From Rhodobacteraceae bacterium bin131 (GTDB taxonomy: Bacteria; Pseudomonadota; Alphaproteobacteria; Rhodobacterales; Rhodobacteraceae): 40,074 nucleotides of DNA. Location of the stretch: assembly GCA_002239085.1 (NCBI GenBank), contig MPNP01000015.1, positions 1 to 40,074 on the forward strand, given 5' to 3'. The notes under the pieces were generated by a model. It saw nothing but the letters and a program-made list of their open reading frames with translations, was not told the DNA's origin and made no database searches. The position numbers were made by a program, and so were the translations under genes. This document shows positions 33,982 through 40,074 of this stretch, piece by piece (the first letter of the stretch is position 1; each line of letters opens with the position of its first letter).

Positions 33982-35199
33982 TTGAAGAAAGTCGCCCTTT
34001 CTGAGGCTAATCAATTTCCTTTTTGGCGGCGACCAATCTTTCTTCTTTTTCTAATGGCTGCTGCCTTACCCCTTTCGTTTTCTACATGGTCAGCGCTTCT
34101 CAATAATTTTGTAGTTGATGTTGCGGCATTTGATGGTGTTAAGATTGGGTGGCTGCATACCGTTAGAGAAATCCCTGGTTTTCTCGCAATCGGCGTCATT
34201 TTGATCATAATTTTTGTACGCGAGCAGTTACTTGCGCTTTTATCGCTTGTGACATTATCTGCCGCTACTGCTGTCGTTGCTTGGTTTCCGACCTATCAAG
34301 GTATTCTGATAACCACGATTATCAGTTCTGTAGGGTTTCATTATTTTGAAACCATTAACACGTCACTCCAGTTGCAATGGCTTGATAAGCGAAAAGCGCC
34401 GCAGATGATTGGTTGGATTTTGGCGATTGGGTCAGGAGCCTCTCTCGCTGCTTATTTGTTTGTTATTTTTGGTTGGCGCTTGATGGGCTGGTCTTACGAC
34501 AGTCTTTACGTGGCGGCGGGTGGCGCAACACTTATTGTTACCCTTTACTGTATTATCGCCTTTCCGCAATTCGAATCACCGAATCCGCAAAATAAAAAAA
34601 TGGTTCTTCGGGCACGATATTGGCTTTACTACTGTCTGCAATTCATGTCCGGTGCTCGGCGACAAATTTTTGTAGTCTTTGCAGCATTTATGATGGTTGA
34701 AAGATTCGGGTTTGAGGTTCACGAAGTGACAGCAATTTTTATTATCAACTTTGTCATGAATATCGTGTGTGCACCCATAATGGGTAAAGCAGTTGAGGTG
34801 TTTGGGGAACGCAATGCCCTGATTTTTGAGTATGTCGGTCTCACGATGGTATTTTTAGCATATGGCGGGATTTATTTTTTTGGCTGGGGCGCTATCCTAG
34901 CCGTCTGCTTATATATCCTTGACCATTTATTTTTTGCTTTGGCTTTTGCTCTTAAGACATATTTCCAAAAAATTTGTGATCCAAGTGATATTGCTCCGAC
35001 TGCGGCAGTTTCCTTCACAATCAATCATATCGCCGCGGTGTTTCTACCGGCCTTATTAGGATACTTATGGATTGTATCGCCTGCTGCGGTGTTTTGTCTA
35101 GCCGCTGCGATGGCACTTGCCTCATTAGGTCTTTCACTTATGATTCCACGCCGTCCTTTTCCGGGTAATGAAACTATTTTTTCTAAAGCAGTCACATAG
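33982..35199 (+). CDS. MFS transporter
   Basis: A 405-residue major facilitator protein with about 12 hydrophobic helices, for example RPIFLLFLMAAALPLSF, FLAIGVILIIIFV, ATAVVAWFP, AAYLFVIFGWRLMGW, and LAVCLYILDHLFFALAFALK. The central cytoplasmic loop (about 195-215) is basic. No substrate signature was recognised; the sequence resembles uncharacterised alphaproteobacterial MFS proteins. TTG at 33982 is the only start that keeps the first helix, but no good ribosome binding site precedes it, so the exact start is uncertain. Confidence 0.85.
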   Translation: MKKVALSEANQFPFWRRPIFLLFLMAAALPLSFSTWSALLNNFVVDVAAFDGVKIGWLHTVREIPGFLAIGVILIIIFVREQLLALLSLVTLSAATAVVAWFPTYQGILITTIISSVGFHYFETINTSLQLQWLDKRKAPQMIGWILAIGSGASLAAYLFVIFGWRLMGWSYDSLYVAAGGATLIVTLYCIIAFPQFESPNPQNKKMVLRARYWLYYCLQFMSGARRQIFVVFAAFMMVERFGFEVHEVTAIFIINFVMNIVCAPIMGKAVEVFGERNALIFEYVGLTMVFLAYGGIYFFGWGAILAVCLYILDHLFFALAFALKTYFQKICDPSDIAPTAAVSFTINHIAAVFLPALLGYLWIVSPAAVFCLAAAMALASLGLSLMIPRRPFPGNETIFSKAVT

Positions 35200-35327
35200 C
35201 TGTGAAACAATTGAGAATATTCAGGTGTCGGCTAAACTAGGAAAGAGAGAGGCTTTTGCTGAACTACAACACTTTTAGATGTCGTATATAATTGTACAAG
35301 AACTCACCCTACAAAAGGAGATAATTC

Positions 35328-35966
35328 ATGTTTGGGCTATTTAAAACTAACAATCTACCGAATTCACTTCAATCTTTACCAGGTCGAAATAGTGAAATTC
35401 CTACAGCAGAAAAGCACTTTGTTAATGGTAGACCCTTGAAGGGCCCATTTCCTAATGAATGTGAACATATAATTCTTGGAATGGGATGTTTCTGGGGTGT
35501 TGAACGACTTTTCTGGGGCTTAGAAGGAGTATGGGTAACGTCAGTAGGGTATGCCGCCGGGATGGTCCCCAATCCAACGTACCAAGAAGTGTGCACAGGG
35601 CAAACGGGGCATAATGAAGTGGTTCGAGTCACTTTTGACCCTTCAATTATTGCTTTCAGCACTTTACTGAAAGTATTTTGGGAAAATCATGACCCAACCC
35701 AAGGTATGCGACAGGGAAATGATATTGGGACTCAATACCGTTCGGGGATTTATGTTTTGAGTCCTGAGCAAAAGAAAATTGCTGAGATTTCAAAAAGTGA
35801 GTATGAAGCGGCTTTGGCTGCTAATCGGTTGGGACCAATTACAACAGAGATTTTGGTTGCTCCGCCATATTATTTTGCTGAAGAGTATCATCAGCAGTAT
35901 CTTGCCAAAAACGTGAATGGGTACTGTGGGCTGAGAGGAACCGGAGTAAATTGTCCTACCAATTAG
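35328..35966 (+). CDS. msrA: Peptide methionine sulfoxide reductase A
   Basis: Repairs oxidised methionine (S-sulfoxide) using thioredoxin. The 212 residues include GMGCFWGVERLFW with nucleophile Cys54, GYAAGMVPNPTYQEVCTGQTGHNE, and FWENHDPTQGMRQGNDIGTQYRS. The C-terminal GYCGLRGTGVNCP supplies the resolving cysteines, as in E. coli MsrA. A 40-residue N-terminal extension is normal for this long subtype. AAAGGAG at 35315-35321 is a strong ribosome binding site, and TATAAT at 35287-35292 may be the -10 box. prmA follows 9 bases after the stop. Confidence 0.96.
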   Translation: MFGLFKTNNLPNSLQSLPGRNSEIPTAEKHFVNGRPLKGPFPNECEHIILGMGCFWGVERLFWGLEGVWVTSVGYAAGMVPNPTYQEVCTGQTGHNEVVRVTFDPSIIAFSTLLKVFWENHDPTQGMRQGNDIGTQYRSGIYVLSPEQKKIAEISKSEYEAALAANRLGPITTEILVAPPYYFAEEYHQQYLAKNVNGYCGLRGTGVNCPTN

Positions 35967-35975
35967 GCTCATCAA

Positions 35976-36884
35976 ATGTCACATGGTTATAGATGCCATA
36001 CGGCCTTTGTTCTGGTCACTAGTGAGGACAAAGCTCGTCGACTGTCGCACGCATTGGAGGCGATGCATCCAAAGCCAATCGGGGTGGCAACAATTGTGAT
36101 TGAGGCTCCAACTCAATTATGGGAAGTCGGTGCCTATTTTGACCAAACTCCCAATGATGTTGAACTGCAACTAATTTCAGCGGCATTTGAAATCAACGAA
36201 TTTCAATTATCTGAACTTCCACCAACTGATTGGGTTGCCAAGGTCAATCGTGACCTGACTCCGGTCAAAGCAGGTCAGTTTTGGATTTATTTTTCGCACA
36301 ATAAGCAAACCAAACCCACTGGATTGAGGGACATAAAAATTGCTTCTTCTATGGCTTTCGGGACGGGTCACCATGGTTCGACACAAGGGTGTTTAGTCAT
36401 GTTTGACAAAATCCAATCCCAGCAAAGGAGGATAAAAAAAGTTGCCGATGTTGGCTGCGGCTCTGGTGTCTTGTCAATTGCAGCTTGTCAATTATGGCAA
36501 GCTCAGATTGTTGCTACCGATATTGATGAAGTGGCCGTTGAAGTCACCTCGGAGAATATCATGGCGAATCAGCTTGATAAGAAAATTAACACGGGCTCGG
36601 CTAATGGACTAACCCATCAACTCCATACAAGTTTAGCTCCGTTTGACTTGATCATTGCCAACATATTACTGAAGCCACTCGTTGAACTTGCTTCAGAAAT
36701 TAAAGACAAGATTCACAAGGAGGGGAGTATCATTCTATCGGGTATAATGACAAATCAGGAGAGCGAACTTCGTAAAGCCTATCAATCGGTTGGGTTTAAT
36801 CTCTACAACAAAGTAGTAATTGATGAGTGGGTCACATTACAACTTGGGCTATCGGATACCCGACCTAATCCTTCAACCGATTAA
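35976..36884 (+). CDS. prmA: Ribosomal protein L11 methyltransferase
   Basis: SAM-dependent trimethylation of ribosomal protein L11. The 302-residue product has an N-terminal substrate-recognition domain and a class I methyltransferase domain: MAFGTGHHGSTQGCL, VADVGCGSGVLSIAA (motif I), ATDIDEVAVEVTSEN, and LIIANILLKPLVELA in place of the usual NILAxPL. The start at ATG 35976 lies 9 bases after msrA, so co-transcription is likely. Its stop overlaps the convergent hydrolase stop by 4 bases. Confidence 0.93.
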   Translation: MSHGYRCHTAFVLVTSEDKARRLSHALEAMHPKPIGVATIVIEAPTQLWEVGAYFDQTPNDVELQLISAAFEINEFQLSELPPTDWVAKVNRDLTPVKAGQFWIYFSHNKQTKPTGLRDIKIASSMAFGTGHHGSTQGCLVMFDKIQSQQRRIKKVADVGCGSGVLSIAACQLWQAQIVATDIDEVAVEVTSENIMANQLDKKINTGSANGLTHQLHTSLAPFDLIIANILLKPLVELASEIKDKIHKEGSIILSGIMTNQESELRKAYQSVGFNLYNKVVIDEWVTLQLGLSDTRPNPSTD

Positions 36885-37720
36885 GCGCATTGCTCCACAA
36901 TCTGCTCTTGTTCACCGAGCCCTTCAATTCCCAGCCGCATAGTCTGTCCAGGTTTAAGATAAATTTGGGGTTTTTGCCCTAAACCCACTCCAGGAGGTGT
37001 GCCGGTTGGAATAACATCTCCGGGTTGTAAGGACATAAATTGGGAAATATAACTCACAAGTGTGGGCACATTGAAGATCATCGTTTTTGTTGACCCATCT
37101 TGGAATCGCTTACCATCCACTTCTAGCCACATTTTTAATTGTTGTGGGTCAATGATCTCGTCTTTTGTAACAAGCCAAGGGCCAATAGGGGCAAAAGTGT
37201 CACAACTTTTTCCTTTAATCCATTGTCCACCTTTTTCGATTTGGAATTCTCTTTCCGAAATGTCATTCACGATACAGTAACCTGCCACATGTTCCAGAGC
37301 ATTGGCTTCTTCAACATAGCTGGCCTCTTTGCCAATCACCACACCTAACTCAACTTCCCAATCAGTTTTAGTAGAGCCACGAGGAATGACGACTGTGTCG
37401 TAGGGTCCAATTATCGCTGAAGTTGCTTTACCAAATAGAATGGGTTCATTGGGGATGGGATTGCCAGTTTCTTCGGCGTGGTCCGAGTAATTTAAGCCCA
37501 CACAGATAAGCTTGCCAATATTCCCTACACATGGGCCAATACGAGTATCAGGTGGAATGATATTGAGTAAACTCAGATTAAGGTTGCTGGCCCATGACAT
37601 ATCACTCAAGGTGCTGCCATTAATATCTGGGATAACCGGTGATAAATCGCGATAATTGCCATTAATATCAACAACTGCTGGCTTTTCTTGTCCAGGTAAT
37701 CCAAGTCTTGCAAGTTTCAT
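36881..37720 (-). CDS. Fumarylacetoacetate hydrolase-family protein (2,4-diketo-3-deoxy-L-fuconate hydrolase-like)
   Basis: A 279-residue FAH-fold enzyme that cleaves C-C bonds of diketo acids with a divalent metal. Family blocks are GKLICVGLNYSDHAEETG, PILFGKATSAIIGP, TDWEVELGVVIGKEA (metal-binding Glu residues) and GDVIPTGTPPGVGLG. In many alphaproteobacteria this exact type pairs with an SDR like the upstream gene and performs the last steps of L-fucose breakdown, giving pyruvate and lactate; the specific substrate is inferred from that pairing. GGAG (complement at 37727-37730) precedes the ATG. Co-transcribed after the SDR gene with a 52-base gap. Confidence 0.8.
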   Translation of the reverse strand: MKLARLGLPGQEKPAVVDINGNYRDLSPVIPDINGSTLSDMSWASNLNLSLLNIIPPDTRIGPCVGNIGKLICVGLNYSDHAEETGNPIPNEPILFGKATSAIIGPYDTVVIPRGSTKTDWEVELGVVIGKEASYVEEANALEHVAGYCIVNDISEREFQIEKGGQWIKGKSCDTFAPIGPWLVTKDEIIDPQQLKMWLEVDGKRFQDGSTKTMIFNVPTLVSYISQFMSLQPGDVIPTGTPPGVGLGQKPQIYLKPGQTMRLGIEGLGEQEQIVEQCA

Positions 37721-37772
37721 TATAATTTCTCCTGATTTATTGAAGGGGCGGACTGCTTTTCTTGATTGTAGG

Positions 37773-38522
37773 TCAGATCATTATACCGCCATCGACCAAA
37801 TGAAACTGGCCGGTGATATAAGACGCGCGGTCTGAGAGCAGAAATATGGCTAATCCAGCTATTTCACTAGGTGATGCGAGTCGTTTCATTGGCTGTCGGA
37901 GCTCAAAATACTCTCGTGCTTTTTCATAGCTTCCCATAGTTCCCCCAAGTTCCTCACAACGGGCTCGCCAAGAAGGCGTGTCAACGGTACCAGGGCAGAT
38001 GACATTGCACCGAATATTGTCTTCAAGAAAATCTCTTGCAATTGATTTTGTCATACCCAAAATTGCGGCTTTAGTTGTTCCATACGCGAATCGGTCAGGG
38101 AGTCCCTTCAGCGAGGAAACAACTGATGCAATTGAAATGATTGACCCACCACCATTGGCAATCATCTTGGGAACAGATGCCTGCATAACATTAAACATAG
38201 AGTCCACATTGATGGTAAACGATTTACGCCATTCTTCTCGAGTGCAATTTAATAAGTTGCCATGATGAACGTAACCGGCGACATTGGCAATGCAATCAAA
38301 AGGTTCGGAGGTGTTAATCAAATGACTTACAGCGTCGTGGTCAGTCACATCCAAAAACTGAGTTGAAATGTGGTCACCTTGGATTTGAGACAGATTTGTT
38401 TCATCAATGTCAGTTGCCATGACGACGGCTCCATTGGCGTCAGCTTCTTCAGCAATCGCCTTTCCTATTCCTGCCGCGGCGGCAGTAACAAGAACTCTTT
38501 TTCCTTTAAGTAATTGAGTCAT
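37773..38522 (-). CDS. SDR-family dehydrogenase (2-keto-3-deoxy-L-fuconate dehydrogenase-like)
   Basis: Classical short-chain dehydrogenase of about 249 residues. The NAD(P) loop is VLVTAAAAGIGKAIAEE, NVAGYVHHG is the NxAG-type structural motif, SIASVVSSLKG provides the catalytic Ser, and FAYGTTKAA contains the YxxxK pair. NIRCNVICPGTVDTPSW and GQFHLVDGGIMI complete the family. The sequence resembles 2-keto-3-deoxy-L-fuconate 4-dehydrogenases, and the adjacent FAH hydrolase supports that. Start placed at 38522 (MTQLLKGKRV), where homology begins; an in-frame ATG at 38576 would add 18 unconserved residues. No fucose transporter or earlier pathway genes are in the window. Confidence 0.82.
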   Translation of the reverse strand: MTQLLKGKRVLVTAAAAGIGKAIAEEADANGAVVMATDIDETNLSQIQGDHISTQFLDVTDHDAVSHLINTSEPFDCIANVAGYVHHGNLLNCTREEWRKSFTINVDSMFNVMQASVPKMIANGGGSIISIASVVSSLKGLPDRFAYGTTKAAILGMTKSIARDFLEDNIRCNVICPGTVDTPSWRARCEELGGTMGSYEKAREYFELRQPMKRLASPSEIAGLAIFLLSDRASYITGQFHLVDGGIMI

Positions 38523-38775
38523 AATTGGTTGAGTATTGTGATTGGTTAATTGTGAAATTCGTTTCCTTCCAAGCATTATTGCCGTTTGAAGTATAGAACA
38601 AAATACAACTCTAATCCATCAGATTTTCCCTCTTAGAAGTTCTTCAAAAGATTTTTCTAGTCACCAATTCAAATAAACTGTATCAACATTAAAAGCCATA
38701 ATGGATTTCTGCTTAGACTACAAATATCACTAGGCTTGACCTTTAACAGTAAGCTTTTAATTTTCATTATCAGAA

Positions 38776-39165
38776 CTATAGTTGGCGGGGAGCCGAAATC
38801 ATAGATGCTCCAATATGTTTGCCCGTTTTCAAACGGTACCCTTTTGTCGCCAACTGCTCTTGGAACATTCCTACCGACTCAACCAAACGTCCTGATTGGC
38901 TGAGTTGATTACGATACTTCCACAAGGTCTTCAGTCTTAGAACTTGGTTGCCGCTTTGAAGGCCCACAAACTGCTTGAATGAGTATTGGTTCAACAGCAT
39001 GAATTGAAGCTGACCATCGCTCAATCCATTCAACACACCTAATAGTATTGACCGGAAGTTAATTTGGTTATCCCAAGGAAGCTGGCAATCAATACTGGTG
39101 CGAGGAGGACCAAAAACATCTTCTAGGGTCGGGGTAAACAAATCCCAGTTCACTATATCCTTCAT
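38776..39165 (-). pseudogene. IS5-family transposase N-terminal fragment
   Basis: A 129-residue ORF matching the N-terminal third of IS5-type transposases: QINFRSILLGVLNGLSDGQLQFMLL region, FKQFVGLQSGNQV, LKTLWKYRNQLSQSG, and KHIGASMISAPRQL. In intact enzymes the last block contains the first catalytic Asp as VDAT/SxVxAPRQ; here the Asp position reads Gly-Ala-Ser, and a stop follows at once. The DDE core is therefore missing. A further 25 in-frame residues upstream of the ATG (to about 39240) look like the rest of the N-terminus. Non-functional remnant. Confidence 0.75.
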
Positions 39166-39240
39166 GCCTTGAAGTTTGTTAAATTCGCTCAGTTCCCGTT
39201 TGAGTTCATCATCACTGGGCGTGTCAATTTGATAGATCTA

Positions 39241-39714
39241 AGTTTGAATAAATATAATTTATGATTAATCCGTGTTCATCATATCACAATCAATAATCCC
39301 AAAGCCAAGGGAATTAAATAGATGTTTACCCACAATGAGTTACTTTTGTATAACTACAAACATGTGAAAGCTCAGCATCAATCAGGAATAAATTAAATCA
39401 CGCAATGGCGGAACAGAAAATCCAATGTTATCCGTAATGGTTTTGTGAATACGATATTCTTGCCCTCCCTCGCATGGTGAGGGTCATTCCATAGCTGCCA
39501 ATGTGTAGCGGTCTTGCTCAACCCAAAATAGATTGTTTTCAAGTCAAGGGAAATTGCTGAATGAAAGTCTAAATTGGGGTTAAATGTTAAGTCTGGGTAG
39601 GTAGACTATTTGAAACCAGAAAAATTTTGGAGGTTTAAACCTTTACCAGCATCCACGAGCCCCAATTCATACTGTTTTGCCAATGCTCCAACTGGTTTGA
39701 GGGTTGAAACTAAC
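39241..39714. other. Decayed, formerly coding-looking stretch
   Basis: About 470 bases without an intact gene. On the minus strand, 39470-39610 reads through DLTFNPNLDFHSAISLDLK and KTATHWQLWNDPHHA, and 39620-39710 reads LKPVGALAKQYELGLVDAGK, each coding-like but separated by stops and frame changes. A hairpin CCCTC/GAGGG lies at about 39465-39483. Probably pseudogene debris; the parent family was not recognised. Confidence 0.3.
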
Positions 39715-40074
39715 TCAGTTGAATGAACTAACATGGGTCATATGTGCAATATACTTCCTTTGACACAGCGAGATTCGTATCAGTGTCCAGTCAGTAGCCT
39801 CATAATGTTTTGCGGCATTTTGTGATGTCATCAGTTCACTCAAAGTGTGCTTGGGATAATGAATTTTATGCCATTTCAAGTAACCTAAAAATTGCGCCGC
39901 AAAGATATGACCAAATTTCCAATACGCACTAATTAATTCATGCGTATCAGAAAAGTCGGATATTGTCAAACAGACACTCGCTAATTGGTAAAGAGAAACA
40001 TGGTCTGATGGTTCCCGATTTTCAGTTATTGAGAACAGGAATAATCTGACAATCATCCCCCGATACAGATTGGA
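39715..40074 (-). CDS. Unrecognised ORF, 5' end beyond the window
   Basis: The minus-strand frame is open from the window edge to the TGA at 39715-39717; the ATG at 40056 may be internal. About 119 residues are visible, rich in His, Tyr and Trp (YWKFGHIFAAQFLGYLKWHKIHYPKH), with no motif I can assign. Given the adjoining transposase fragment and decayed DNA, it may itself be a truncated or frameshifted gene rather than an active one. Confidence 0.35.
   Translation of the reverse strand, partial: SNLYRGMIVRLFLFSITENREPSDHVSLYQLASVCLTISDFSDTHELISAYWKFGHIFAAQFLGYLKWHKIHYPKHTLSELMTSQNAAKHYEATDWTLIRISLCQRKYIAHMTHVSSFN

Noticed and set aside
1-40074. CRISPR array
   Set aside because: No regularly spaced direct repeats were seen; the only short direct repeat (1882-1925) occurs twice.

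Overview
The window reads as a chromosomal segment of a low-GC, free-living alphaproteobacterium. The evidence is the gene neighbourhoods and protein types: infA-maf-rng-yacG followed by tRNA-Phe, a DUF2927 lipoprotein, rluB next to tadA, gatCA, a SUV3-type helicase next to a seven-iron ferredoxin, and a ThuEFGK-type sugar importer. I cannot place it below class from the sequence alone. No ribosomal RNA or phage module is present. Most of the window is ordinary housekeeping DNA. The accessory DNA lies at the left edge (1-1680), at 6237-8628, and at the right edge (38600-40074).

Layout. 1-899 is the C-terminal part of an unrecognised protein. 910-1630 is a scrapyard: a 173-bp element with terminal inverted repeats abuts a multiply frameshifted IS1634-type transposase. 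1933-4193 is infA-maf-rng-yacG and tRNA-Phe. 4360-6216 is a DUF2927 lipoprotein and rluB. 6237-8628 is a 2.39-kb IS1595-family element bounded by perfect 27-bp inverted repeats. It separates rluB from tadA and carries a transposase (one nonsense codon), a broken DNA methyltransferase, an HNH remnant, a small basic protein and, most unusually, a 98-nt class II (leucine-like) tRNA whose anticodon loop reads ACC. 8891-13353 is tadA, ceramidase, gatC, gatA, an Excalibur lipoprotein and a cell-wall amidase. 13401-14006 is RNase P RNA and rpmG. 14099-16863 holds three minus-strand genes (Bax-inhibitor-like protein, quinone reductase, lysophospholipase-like hydrolase).

17049-22645 is a disaccharide importer operon with a GH4 glycosidase. 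The substrate is bound in the periplasm, imported by ThuF/G/K, then hydrolysed in the cytosol by the NAD-dependent GH4 enzyme. 22691-28147 has an SCP2-like protein, a TPR protein, a large helicase, ferredoxin and an aldo/keto reductase. 28526-30401 is the divergent cobS/cobT pair for assembly of the cobalamin lower ligand. 30398-36884 has a Kef-type antiporter, rpsD with a structured leader, an MFS transporter, msrA and prmA. 36881-38522 is an FAH-family hydrolase plus an SDR dehydrogenase that resemble the last steps of non-phosphorylated L-fucose degradation. The right edge carries an IS5-type transposase fragment and a partial unknown ORF.

The best candidate for something undescribed is the IS1595 element with its tRNA-like passenger. 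If it is transcribed and charged as its leucine-type body suggests, it would read glycine GGU codons; it may equally be a tRNA pseudogene or a decoy. The second candidate is the three-helix leader in front of rpsD.
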